Shown: piece by piece, positions 10,137 to 21,800 of the stretch
Layout of the letters: each line of letters begins with the position of its first letter
How positions within the stretch are numbered: the first letter of the stretch is position 1
From: Paratinospora sagittata
Taxonomy: Eukaryota; Streptophyta; Magnoliopsida; Ranunculales; Menispermaceae
Direction of reading: 5' to 3'
Assembly (NCBI GenBank): GCA_035771175.1
Contig: CM069607.1
Location: 11,094,501-11,158,500, forward strand
DNA: 64,000 bases
The notes under the pieces: model-generated
What the model was told of the DNA's origin: nothing
The model's input: the letters and a program-made list of their open reading frames with translations, nothing else
Database searches by the model: none
Translations under genes and position numbers: made by a program

Positions 10137-10718
10137 TGTTGGGAAAATTGATGGTTGTAAAGAAATAAATTCCACAAACCCAGGATAATTTTCCAAACTA
10201 AAATAGAACAAATAACACCAAAGATTTTTAGCGTGGAAAACCCTCAAAAAATGAAGTAAAAACCATGAGACCCGTAGACCGCTTAAAAACTTCCACTATA
10301 ATAAAATGGGATTACAAACTTCACCCTTAGGTAGATCTCTCACAAAAATACAATAGCTATGTATCTTCAATTTGTGGGTAAAACTTCACAAATTGGCTCA
10401 CTTTTCTTCTCAAAGAAACTCTCTTTGAGGCTCACACTTTTTCTTCTTAAAGAAACTCTCTTTGAGGCTCTCTGGATCTCTCAGATTTGATCTCTAGAAA
10501 TGATTTTCAAGATCAAAGTAAGGCTCTGTTTATAGGAGTATTCAGGGGCATTTTTGTAATTATAAAAAATACATTATAATATATTTTTCAAATCTTACGG
10601 CGCCTGAATTTTTGACAATTTCATTTGTAAATTGTTGTTGGCCTCCCTATTTAATTTATTTGTTGGCCGCCCTATTTTGACCATTTTCTGGCCGCCAACA
10701 AATTGAGGTGGACCAACA
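10137..10718 (-). repeat. Copia 5' LTR
   Basis: 582-bp LTR, TGTTG to CAACA. It is longer than its partner mainly through a local tandem duplication (two copies of a segment with cttctcaaagaaactctc near 10405-10465). The TATA-like site reads ctataaacag here, so the two LTRs have diverged. Confidence 0.95.
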
Positions 10719-10723
10719 ATAAC

Positions 10724-10835
10724 GATGGTGAAGAAGAATTTTTAATTTTGTAAGATACTGAGCAAAATTGGATGGATCATTGAGATTTTGGCGGTTATCA
10801 TCTGTAAGCCTTGGCCTTAATTCTTGGATGGCAGA
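10724..10835 (+). other. Right flank of the copia insertion (exon-like DNA)
   Basis: This continues the sequence cut at 5444. It contains a donor-like TTTTGTAAGATA near 10755. No certain gene; see 5236-5444. Confidence 0.25.
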
Positions 10836-12917
10836 TGTAACACCCTGTGCTTTTAATCAATGTATTTGGTTAATGTATATGTACACTGAAAAGTATAATA
10901 CACGTATAAGTACCATTAAAGCCATGTGTACATGTGTCAAATGAACATAAAAATGTCAAAAGTGAGTTTGGAATGTGATTTTAAATAGAAATCGATTTAC
11001 AACGTGAATTTTATGTGGATTGAGTGTATAGAAGAAGAAGAGGAATGAAGTAAGAAAAAAATAAAATAAAAATACATTACTTTTCATTTGTGGGTACTAT
11101 TTACCGAACAGTACCTTGAACAGTACTCATATGGAAAGAAGACAAAAAATAAAAATAAAATTTAACATAAGGAAAGAAGTTGCAGAGAACGGAAGAACGA
11201 AAGAAAGAGAAGAAAGAAAAAGGAAACGATGGATTCACGGCCAAATCTGACGTGCTGGTAAGCTATTTTTGCTATTTTTCGTCGTGAAATTGATCTTTAA
11301 CTAGTGTGTAACGATTCTAGCAGAGTAATTTTTACTGTGGGAGCCGGTTTACGGCATTTTCAAAAATTGAGATTTTGACCCAATGTGAATGAAAATCCGC
11401 TAAGAAGGTTGGAAAACACTCTCTGGACTGTCGGGACCCCGAATATGTGGTTAGATTGAATTTATGTGCTCATTTGGAACTTTTATGGCTGTTGGAAGTT
11501 AGAGTGTAGATTGGAGACCATTCCCAATGAAACTCCAGTTTAATGCTATAGAATGGTAGAATGGACTGCTGCGAGTCCATCGATGCTAAGTTCATGATTT
11601 TTGGAGACCGTTTGACAATTTTAGTACAATTTACATGTTTCCAATGAATAGTGATGACGTGAATAGTTACATGAATAGTACTATGATCATATCCAGTGAA
11701 TAAAATGGAATTAGAATCCAATGAAACTCCGGTTTGAGATCATAGAATCGTAGAAAACTGAATTCCGGACATTTCGATGTTAAGAACATGATATTTGGAT
11801 ATGCTTTGATATTTTTAGTAGCTAAATATATGATAAATGGTGATTCTCATGATAATCTATGGTTAATTTCAGTGTTTAAATTGAGAGCTTAAGTGCATGA
11901 ATAAATGCTTTTGCGGACGCATTTTGATGGACGTTTATTGTTGCTCGATTTGACTTAGAAACCCCGTGTAACCACTGTGAGTATAGTTTTCTTGATTTGG
12001 TTCTTGTATGGCATTGTACACATATAAAATGTTTGATTTTATGCATGTTATATTTATATATAATGCATTGAGTTTTATAGATCATGCAAACTGATTTTAG
12101 CAATTGGAGTTTGTAATGATGTCATTTCGTTTGGAATTAGACCAATATGAGGTTTTGCGAGTCCTCATTGTCAGTAGGCCTGTCCTAACAAGGGTTGCAA
12201 TCCTTGAAATGACTGTGAATTGGGTAATGAGAGGCTGTGGCTACCTTGTACGGCCATACAAGGGTTAGACCCGCTCTCTTGCCTTGAAGGAGGGAGATGG
12301 TAAAATATTTATGAATGAGCAATATTGTGTGCACGTATATTATTTTGATGAATGGTGCATATGTGCTTTTTAAATGTTTTAAATCGATTTGATATGTCAT
12401 GTTTCCTAAAATGCATGCGATTGTCATGTCAAGAACTATATTCACTGAGCTGTTGTTTGCTCACTCCATTTCCTCCAATATTTCAGGTATTGAGTCGAAG
12501 GGAAAAGGAAAAATCCATGAGTGATAATCACGTGAGCCTTCGTCTGGTATGTGTATGTATGCTTGGAGGAAATAGGTTATATGTTTGTTATTTTGATATA
12601 TATAATATCACACACTATAGATATACTATCACCAAGATGGGTTGTGTGGTAATATTATATAATGTTTGGGATGATGGAATGAGATGATCATAGATAGTTA
12701 TCAGGTGATAATTTAATTTGTGGAATGAATGGAATGAATGTGAGTGGAATGATCATCTATATATATATATTTGATTTGATTTGATTTGTGGTATATTGAG
12801 AATTTTTGTATATGTCCGTTGAGGCTGACAGTGTATTATATACTATATATGGGTATGTACAGTGTATAATACACTGTGCCGGTCATGACGTCAGCCTATG
12901 TCAGGGGCATCGTGACA
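10836..12917 (+). repeat. Gypsy 5' LTR (family A/B)
   Basis: It starts TGTAACACCC and ends CATCGTGACA directly before the primer site. The reverse complement of 27421-29586 matches it over long stretches (for example the segment with gttgtttgctcactcc, and the ttgagtcgaaggg segment), confirming the family and both ends. Confidence 0.88.
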
Positions 12918-12920
12918 ATA

Positions 12921-12934
12921 TTGGTATCAGAGCC
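12921..12934 (+). promoter_or_regulatory. Primer binding site of gypsy element A
   Basis: TTGGTATCAGAGCC, complementary to initiator-Met tRNA, lies three bases after the LTR end. Confidence 0.9.
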
Positions 12935-14500
12935 TAGATTTAAAATCCTTAAAAAGATAAAAGTTTTATGATATTATGATTGTTTGTATGGGTATACATA
13001 TGGGTAGTACTATTATATTGAGCCTAATCCAATATGTTATCTTGACTGAGAATCACTTGTGTCAGTGAATTCCAGATTTGGAAACGAATAGTCAAGATTA
13101 ACAATAGAAATTGCTGATCAAGAAAGGATCAAAAGGCTGAAAGAAAAAGAACTGGATGTAATCCAGTGATAATAAATTATATAGCTTATATATGACTAGT
13201 AACTACCCAACAACAACGATATGCGCAGCTTATGAGCTTGTGACAAAGTTGTAATGTAAGAAAGACAGAGGCTTGAACCATTGATAGCTCCAGATGTGAG
13301 TGCAAATGGTGTGGATCCTTATGTAAAAACATATATAATTGAGACTAAAGTAAAAATAAAATACATAGAAGGTCTCAATGATAAGCCAGCTGAAATGAAA
13401 AGATATGTGAAAGTTATGGAAACTTTCAGGAGAAAAGACTCTCCTATATTAACTGGTAGTCTGATAGTAGACGTAGTATAGAATTTGCGACTCTGAATGG
13501 AGACCATCTTAGAGAATGAGTAAGTCTCTGAAAAGATAATAGAAAATTGGGTTAAGGACTCTTGAGATGATAAGGCATGAGATTAATTAAAGAAGCTATT
13601 TTATAAGGGCTTCTATCATCATGCTGAAAGTGATTTAAGGCATTAAAATTTTTATCTTGTTACAATGTAGTGACATGCCTAACCATAAATACAAACATGA
13701 ATTAAATAGACTGGTATAGTTTATTTTTGGAATGATAAGGATCTAGAATAAAATTTGGGATCCTATACGACAGGTTTGATAATTGTTGGGTTATAAATAT
13801 ATGCGCAGGTTGTGAGGTAGCCTATAAATTTTGGGTTAGCCCAAGCTGTGGTGAACTTGTTAACACCAGTAATAGTGAGATAGCTTGCACTGCCGTCAGA
13901 AGCCGAGTCATCAACACCAGTGTTAGGTAAAAAGAGAAATAAGTAATGTAAGAAAATGTTGGGGCAATAATATGAAATTGAAGATAAGCGAAACATTGAG
14001 TAAGGTTGAGATTTTGGCAGTATTAGTGACTCTAATTTTGTTAGTACCTAACCCAATAATAATGGAAAAAAGGGAAGTGATGTTAAAGAATTATGAAAAC
14101 CAAAAGTGGTTTCCATTGCCTGAGCAAGAGTCACAGACTGAGTAAATTGTATCTCGACCTGAAATTGTCTATTATCAATCTAAAAAAAAAACACGGGATG
14201 TGTTAATTTCCAGTTAGTCGATATGGAATGCCCCATTATGTTTTATCAATGTGACTCCACCAGATTTTAGAAAATAAATTAAAGTAAATACAAGACCCGA
14301 TCCAAAGATTAGTAAGACGTTGATAACATGTATGATCACCATTTTGTTATTGTGTATATTCTGATGTATTATTGGATCTACCTGGTCCTTTATATCCGGT
14401 GATATGGTAGACAGTATGCCTACAGGAGAAAGAATCTACCTTGATATGTTTAGCAAATAATATGTGGAATAAATATGAGGGTCATCATGTAAGGATGGAC
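12935..14500 (+). pseudogene. Decayed gag region of gypsy element A
   Basis: Only a short open stretch (13281-13481, containing METFRRKDSPILTG) recalls the start of a gypsy Gag core. The remainder is full of stops. I assign it by position between the primer site and the protease-RT relic. Confidence 0.4.
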
Positions 14501-15345
14501 TTTAGAATATGAAATTTTTAGAAGTGGATGCTTAGTTGGGTATGATTGGCTGGCTACTCCTGATGCCAGGTGGAGCGTCTCTCCGAAAAGAAGTAATATG
14601 CTGCATAAGTGGAAAATTCTCATTTTGAATCTCGAGGAATTTATACCCTCAAAATCTTCTATCTCAGATAAGATGGTTATTGACGAGGAAATGGAGAATA
14701 TGGCTAATACAAAGCCATTTAGAGTAATGTAATAAGGCATGCAGTTGATTAAAATTCTTGTGGTGAGCTTGTATATTGAAGTATTCTCTGATGAATTATT
14801 AAAATTGCTACCTGGACAGGAGATTGAGAGCATATAAAACTGATGCCAGTATAAGATGTATCTTCATTCCTTCATATAAAGAGTACTTGAAGAATTGTGA
14901 GAATTTAAGGTGTAGGTAAATGTGTTAATGAGCAACAGATTTATTATCCTTGATATGCCACCTTGGAGAGCATTCGTGATAAGATGGAAAGAAGGTATAG
15001 TGAAATATGTTTCAGTATGAATTACTGTTAACTGAGCAGGGTAACAATAAAGAATGAATATCTTTTACCATGGATAGATGGTCGAATTCGATTAACTAAA
15101 TGGAGCCAAATTTTCTTTAAGATCATGTTGAGATCTAGGCACCATCAGTTAAGAATTCAAGAAAATGATGTAATGCAGACTGTTTGAAGACAAGATATGG
15201 ATATTATGAAATTTTGGTAACCTTGATTAATGTGTCAATCACGTTTACAGGATTGATGCAGTGGATATATGAACCATATTTTGATTATTATATAGTCTTC
15301 GATAATGAGATATGCAATTGTCCCAAGAAAATGAGAGGAGCATGA
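14500..15345 (+). pseudogene. Decayed gypsy protease-RT region
   Basis: Blocks of gypsy pol are recognisable across frames. DWLATPDARW follows the protease core; EVFSDELLKLLPGQEIE corresponds to the conserved FPDEL-PP-REIEF region before RT; LNGAKFS with a following DL corresponds to the RT block around the first catalytic aspartate. Stops separate all blocks, and the catalytic box is not readable. The sequence stops resembling pol at about 15345. This is an old copy with no coding capacity. Confidence 0.6.
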
Positions 15346-15364
15346 ATAGCACCTCAGAATTATC

Positions 15365-15615
15365 TTGTAGTCACTGAGTTCAGTGGCTACTCAGAGTTCG
15401 GATTTAAACGATATAAGGTCATGAGTTCGACTCTGGGAGAGGCCCTGCACTATTTATAAATAGTGTGGACAAATGATCCCGGAGGTACTAGACGCTGCCG
15501 TGTGCTGTGTACTGGGATGTGACTATATTATGTGGTATGTAATGGTTGGGGTATGCGTACCCATTACATCCCGGGGTACTAGACACTGCGGTGTACTGTG
15601 TACTGGGGTGTGACA
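15365..15615 (+). mobile_element. tRNA-related repeat, truncated relative of the 26902 fold-back
   Basis: It begins with the centre of the fold-back (cactga then tcagtggctactcag), continues with an A-box-like ttcagtggctac and a B box gagttcgactc, and ends in tactggggtgtgaca. The 3' segment tactagac...gtgtgac occurs twice in tandem. Only one arm is present, so this copy lost most of the other arm. Confidence 0.6.
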
Positions 15616-16074
15616 GGAGATAACCACATGGGAGACGTGAATGAGTTTAGTAACTGAGAATTACCGTTTTGGAAATCAAATTTATTTGTACAGAGAGACT
15701 TAAGTACTTGAAATTACTAATTTACCCCTTTTTAATTCTAATACGAAAATATAAAAATAAAATGTTAAATGGATGAGAAAGGGGCACTTTCGGTATTAGC
15801 CATAAAATGGCTTCACCGTGGAAAGTGCCGGGTATTTCTATTAAATATAGTATAGAGTATAGATATGAATTTATAAAATATTTATATCATTATATTATTA
15901 ATTAATATTTCTATATGTAATAGATGTTTCTATTAACGAAAATTATAAATTAATAAAGGCAAAAATCTCAAAAGAAATATTGAACAACTCAGTAATTGAT
16001 AAGTGACATGCACCTCATCATGTGTGTGTGTATTTATTTATTGTTTTTATTTTTATTTTTAAACCAATAAAGAT
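15616..16074. other. AT-rich stretch without a recognisable gene
   Basis: Very AT-rich, including long A/T runs at 15850-15960. No feature seen. Confidence 0.5.
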
Positions 16075-16725
16075 ATGATTTCTCCGTTGATTTTTTGGTA
16101 TATGTATAAAGGAATGTGGCATTTTGTTTTTTTTTGGTATTTTGGTAACATTGTGAAAAGGAATGTGGCATTGACATCTAGATGGCTTTGGAGATTTCGT
16201 CAGGACAAGTCGGCACTGTGGGGGAAAGTAATGTCTAGTATTTATCGTTCTTCGAACAATGGTTGAGATATTGGATTTCCTTTACCGTCCTCTGTTACAT
16301 TTAGATGTCCTTGAAAATTTATTTCTTTCCTCCACCATTCTGTCTCTCCTCATATTTTTTATCATTTTGGTAATGGTTTGTCCTTCCATTTTTGGAAAGA
16401 CATTTGGTGTGGAGATTCTCTTTTGGTTTTGCTTGTATCACCTATCATCTCTTCAAAATCACCCCATTGCTTCATTTGTTTCTCGAAATGCTTCTTTTTT
16501 TCAGCCTAGTACTGTTTGGAATTTGCATTTTAGTCGCCTACCATCTCATAGAACCTCTTCTCTTTACTTTGAGCTTCTTTCTTTGTTGCCTAACATATCA
16601 TTATCTTCCTCAAATGATGAATTCATTTGGAACTTTCTTCATCTGGGCATTTTTCTAATAAATCTTTTTTTGAGTTTTTGGATGATGGTCCTGTTGGCCT
16701 AAGTGGTTCATCCCTTAGCACTCTC
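16075..16725 (+). pseudogene. L1-type LINE ORF2 fragment, part 1 of 3
   Basis: The region downstream of the reverse transcriptase of plant L1 ORF2 is readable in shifting frames: RNVALTSRWLWRFRQDKSALW, then HFGNGLSFHFWKDIWCGDSLL, then VWNLHFSRLP and HFSNKSFFEFLDDGPVGL. The order matches plant LINEs, where this linker precedes the zf-RVT domain. The zf-RVT domain itself is found 1.8 kb further on (18536). The gap is filled by LTR F. Frameshifts make it a relic. Confidence 0.75.
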
Positions 16726-18535
16726 TTAAGTGTTTTGACGTTAACAAACAATATGTTATTTGGTGCTAATGTTTGAATTGAATATGTTTCAGCAACTCAA
16801 GTAAAAAGAAGCAAAAAGAAGAATTCCAAGCCCAAATCAAAAGAAAAAGGATTACAAGATCAAATTACAAGAACAAGGATTATGAAGGAATTCAAAGCTC
16901 AAATCAAGATCGAAAGCTCTTCAAAGGATGAACAATGTGATCAAAGGGATTGAAGACTTCGAGAAAATAATAGAATTGAGTTAGAGAGAGATATGTAAGT
17001 TCAAAATTATGATGTACTTTCTTTATTATTTATTGCTTAATCGTTTTCAAATCATACATACATAAAATTTTCACATATCTTCATATTTCAAATAATCATA
17101 ATGTTTAATCTATTTTGAAAATGATCCATAATGTTTTCAATCATGTTTTGATTATTGGAAAATGATTTCAAAGTCTTCAATTTAATGTTCAAAGTGTTTG
17201 ATTTGTTTTGACTTAGTTTATGCAATGATTTTTCAAAGAAACATTTTAAACTCAATGGATTTTTGAAAAACCAAGCTTAAGAAGCGTGTTCCCTAAATAT
17301 GGAAGCAAGCTCCTTAATAACATGCATATAAGGTCTCTCTGTTAAGCATAGAGAAGCACACTCCTGTGGAAGAAGCGTGCTCCTCTCGTGCATGTTAGGA
17401 CGCTACTCGCAGATTAGCGCCCTCACGTGTTTTTGAGTTTCTGCTTCTTAGAGAAGCGCTTTCTTGCCCAAGAGAAGTGCGCTTTTCAGGGTGTGCAGAA
17501 CACCAACAGTCAAAATTTTTGAATCTCTGAACACTGCAACAGTCATATTTTCAAGTATAACGGCTAGCAACTATTTTTCATCTATTTATACATCTATTGT
17601 AGCTATTTTACACAAGAGAAAGAGCACACACACAAAATTAAACACATTCTTTAGATTTCTAGGGTTTTCCAGTTTTGAAAGAGTTTTTCAAAATGAGAAA
17701 ATGAGCTTCAATCTTTTTATAGTTATTCTCTCATTCTCAAATATTTCGAATTTAGTGTTTGATCGAGTCAAAGGTTTTTGAAACGTATTTTACAATTGTT
17801 TTTCTAAGATCATCATACAAGCTTTCTAAATATCGCATTTGAGTAATATCAAATCTTTGAAAGGTAAAAGGTTGTAAGTTATATCTCTAACTCTCTCTCT
17901 CTCTCCATCATGAGCTTAATGTTTCATATCTTGTGATTGATGTATATGCGTTATATTGTAAGTGTTCTACTTGTTTAGAACCATCTTTATCATTATAATC
18001 ATGTAACTAAGATTTGGTGTGTTTCATGATTGAAACAACCAAGTCAAGTGAACTTGATTCACTTGAAGATTCCAAGGTTGGAATCATAAGAAGGTTTACC
18101 CTCTACCTTGAAGTAGGGTCAAGTGGTTCTTCCTTAGCCCGCAAAAGGAACATGGGTTTTTCTTTAGCCCAGAAAAAGGATATGTGGTTCTTCCTTAGCC
18201 CATGAAAATGATATGTGGTTCATCCTTAGCCCGCAAAATGATAGGTTTGCCTTGAACCAGTAAAAGAACATTTGTAATGGTTTGATTCTCACCCGTAAGA
18301 GAATTAGTTAGTGGATTAAGAAAAATCCTAATCAGGAGATTAGGTAGTGGACATAGGCGCGGTCGAACCACTATAAATACTCGAGTACTTTACTTTTTGC
18401 TTTTTATATTATGAATCTTAGAATAGTCTGTGCATTCAATTCCAATGTATCCAAGAATTTCACTAAGTTATTAGTAAAGTTTAACAATGGTCATGACACC
18501 CAATTCACCCCCCCTCTTGGGTGTACGAATAGATC
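16726..18535 (+). mobile_element. Diverged solo LTR (F), related to the E family, inside the LINE
   Basis: This 1.8-kb segment separates two parts of one LINE. Its last third aligns with the E-family LTRs: settings such as ctcacccgtaagagaatt, the ggagattaggtagtgga segment, and gaaccactataaat (TATA-like). It has agcgccctcac-type words and ends near caattcaccccccctcttgggtg. No internal genes are present. Exact ends and target duplication could not be fixed; the boundaries are good to about 30 bases. Confidence 0.6.
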
Positions 18536-18870
18536 AATCAATTATTCTTCCTGTTGTGGCCTCTTCTTTATGGAATGCATGTGTCCCAGTCAAAGTAAAA
18601 TTCTTTGGATGGTCCTTTCTTAGTAGGAAATTGAATACCGCAGATGTGTTGCAGAGACTTTTCTCGCATTTGTTCCTTTCTCCTCATTGTTGTCACTTAT
18701 GTTTGGAGGAAGGGAAATCGACAAGTCATTTGTTCATTCATTGTAAGGTTGTTCGTTCTTTATGGATCAGATAGAGATCTTCTTTTGAGGGTCGGTTCAA
18801 TGTGTCGTCTTCAATTGAGGAGTGTATTTTACTTAATCAGACTTCACTGTATAACATGAGACTTGTGGAG
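18536..18870 (+). pseudogene. LINE ORF2 fragment, part 2 of 3 (zf-RVT domain)
   Basis: LPVVASSLWNACVPVKVKFFGW, then LNTADVLQRLF, then a zinc-binding CHLC with a later HLFIHC, then VVRSLWIR and a TAG. This is the same domain as at 548-1130. The frame continues shifted until the target duplication ttagg at 18871-18875, where element E begins. Confidence 0.8.
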
Positions 18871-18875
18871 TTAGG

Positions 18876-21800
18876 TGTTATCTCAAAGAACCCAATGATG
18901 AGAATGTTTTGATGATTCCAAAATAATCCTGTTTGTGTATCTAATGATCTTGTTAACTGTTTCAGAACTATCAAGAACCAAGATCAAAGAGCAGAGCTTA
19001 CAAGTCCATTGAAAGATCAATGTCTCAAGTTTTCAAGCTCTTAGAATGTAAAACTTCCGATCAAATGATTCTCGACAAGATTAACATATTTGCATGTTTT
19101 GATCGAAGTGTTTGAAAGGTTTTCTAAAATGATTTAATCTTTTAATCATTTTATTATTTAGTTTGATTGAATTTCTAGCCGATTTCACCAAGTTTTGAAA
19201 GTTAAAATTAATTTCAAAATCAGTCTTTAAGTATTTGATCAGGACGCTAATGTTTCAACAACGCCCTCCTGAACTTGATAAGTCAGGATGTTGATGATAC
19301 ATTAGGATGATAATAATGTTTAAGGTTGAAAATTTCATATATATAGGGCACTTACTTTGACAGTAGCACCCTTATTGAATCAACCAAGGAACTTATCATA
19401 ACGTTGATTGAACATCAGCTCGCTGATCATTTTTCAATCATCAGGACGCTGACAGTCGGCCCTTATGTTTTTTGTCATTTTAAATGTTTTAAAACATCAG
19501 GACGCTTACACTTTTAGTAGCGCCCTTATGTTTTCATACTTTAAATATTAGGACGCTTACGCTTTCAATAGAGCCCTTGTGATTTTAAAAGATTTAAAAC
19601 AAGTCAGGACATTTATCTTCGAATAGCGCCCTCACAGCTTTCGTTGATTTTAATCGTTAAGTAAGTTAGAACACTTATGTTCAAGTAGCGCCCTTACTTC
19701 ACTGTTTAGCAGGACGCTTATGGACTATAAGCGCCCTCAAGAAACAAAACGACAAAGTTGGCTTTATGTGTCAGGACGCTAATTGTCAAATCAAGACACT
19801 AACCCAACACTGTCATAAAGTTGTGTATGTGCACTTTTTCAGTCTATCTTTTCAGAACTTGTTATGCACAGAACCCTTCTCAGGCTTATCAGATATTCGT
19901 CTGATGCATGAATCACGTCCTTGAGACTTTCTTTTTTCATACAACCTGAAGAGAATCAGAATGTTCATAAAGATGGTTTTTGCCATCTTCATGAAAGATT
20001 CTAGTTGTTGTGAGTTAACGTTCTTTTTGAGATTCAAAATTCAAATGATCAATAACTTTACCTTATTAAGTCTATATATGTGGCGACCCCGCACCCCGGA
20101 CCACCAACCCCGCAGGGAATGACGTGTGGAATGCCGGGGCGGGACGCCCGATGTAGGCATCTCCGACCACTCCTCAACTCCCGTGAGGTGGTTGAGACCC
20201 TACGAGCCTTATCTCAAACAACGACATAATATCAAAAGGTACTAAACAAAACTACCCACCGTATCAATCATCAAAGACAAGAGATAATCCATAAAAATGA
20301 ACCATAAATAAAATCATAATCCCTACAGTCCATTAAAATTGACATATACATAAAATCCAAAATTGTGGGTACAAATAAAAACCGTCATATGCCCACATGG
20401 TCTATCTAACAAGTCACAACTCACCCATACTACAATGTGGTAAGTGTTATAATTACATAATCCAAAATATAATACTTCATAATTTAAAACACAGTTCAAT
20501 CAAAATGCCTCTCAACTCACATCGAGGCCTTGGATTCTCTCGCAGGCAAGGCCCTCAAGATATGACTACTCCTTTGCCCTTATTCGGGACAGAAGGACCT
20601 GAAAGAGGAAAATGAGGGTGAGCCAACGGTGCCCAGTGAATAGAATTCAAATATGCTATCAATACTCATCAATAAATATCATGTATGCATGTCAATGTGT
20701 AGCATGATTAAAAGCTCATAACATATAGATATCAAGCATTTATAATAAGTTCGATGCAAGTAAAAGCTTATCAGTTTGGATCCACATTCCACATGCATTG
20801 GGTTACTAGTGCACGTCTATTTCACCGTACCGTTGATCCCAATCATGTTTATTTTGGGTTACTAGTGCACGTTTATTTCACCGTACCGTTGACCCCAATC
20901 ATTTCCTTTCCTAAAACCCTCCTATGACAAAGTTAAGTCCCCCTATTAGCCAGATAGATGGGCCCAACCAAAGTCATAAGGTTTTCTCAAATCAATGCGT
21001 CATTCAAAACATTAGAACACATTCATGCTTTCAACATACAATATATATAAGTGATATGATGACATAAAAGATATAATCATAAATGAAGTCTACTCACAAC
21101 CAAGCCTCGCGAGAGTATTTGACCACACACGACCACTAAACCGAATCAACCCAATCAAGATCCTGAAACATTCATCAATATCCTACCATACATCAATTTC
21201 TATGCTCAATCACATAGACATTACACATCAACCCTAAATCAGCCCACATATAGACAATAGGCCTAAATCCCATCTAATCCCATCATTCAACTCAAATCAC
21301 ATGACTTAGGCCTCTAATGCATAGTTCTCATTCATAAACCATTCTATTAATCAAAAATACTGATTTTTAATTCCTTAGGCATAAACATGCCCAAATTGGG
21401 TCACTTGATCACAAGTAGGCCTAACCCATGATATGGTCACAACCACCAAATCAGTAGCATAATCAACCCTAATCATGCTTAATTAAACATAAGTTGCATC
21501 AATTCAATGATTCTAGGCCAAAAGCATCAAAAGCCCTAAAATATGAAATTTTCCATACTTAGGCCATATTGTCGATTTACACTAGGTCACCATGTTCAAC
21601 CATGTATATCACTGATTTTGCATCATGGGTTCATCAACAATGGCAGCTAGGTCAACATAGTTGACATGCAAGCTATTTGGAAAGGTTTAAGTTCATATTC
21701 TAAATTTGGGTCTAATACCAGCAACCCTACCAATTCTTCATTTAATATTCTGTTCAGATGTATCAATCTACCAACAAAAATATGTAATCACAAAATCAAC

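Larger units (their letters stand above)
5445..10718 (-). mobile_element. Ty1/copia LTR retrotransposon (Tork/Tnt1-like), defective
   Basis: A complete structure on the minus strand: 5' LTR 10137-10718, primer binding site, gag, protease, integrase, reverse transcriptase and RNase H in copia order, polypurine tract, 3' LTR 5445-6003. LTRs begin TGTTG and end CAACA. The target duplication is ataac at 5440-5444 and 10719-10723. Integrase precedes RT, which defines copia. The integrase and RT segments recall Tnt1 of the Tork lineage. The polyprotein (about 9988 to 6020) is broken by gag-region frameshifts and at least three nonsense codons in the INT-RT-RH frame, so the copy cannot make its enzymes. 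Confidence 0.95.
10836..15364 (+). mobile_element. Old Ty3/gypsy element, 5' LTR plus decayed interior
   Basis: A 2.1-kb LTR (TGTAACACCC to GTGACA) is followed by a primer binding site and about 2.4 kb of interior. In the interior, gypsy protease and RT blocks are readable only through many stops and frame changes. No 3' LTR is found, so the element is truncated. A relative of its LTR lies at 27421-29586 in the opposite orientation. Confidence 0.8.

Noticed and set aside
14450..14833. Minus-strand 127-codon frame
   Set aside because: The plus strand there carries gypsy protease-RT relics; the minus frame has no recognisable domain.
20397..20615. Open frame repeated near 49155 and 56800
   Set aside because: It lies inside the H-family LTR at the same place in three copies, with small differences, upstream of no gene; best read as LTR sequence.
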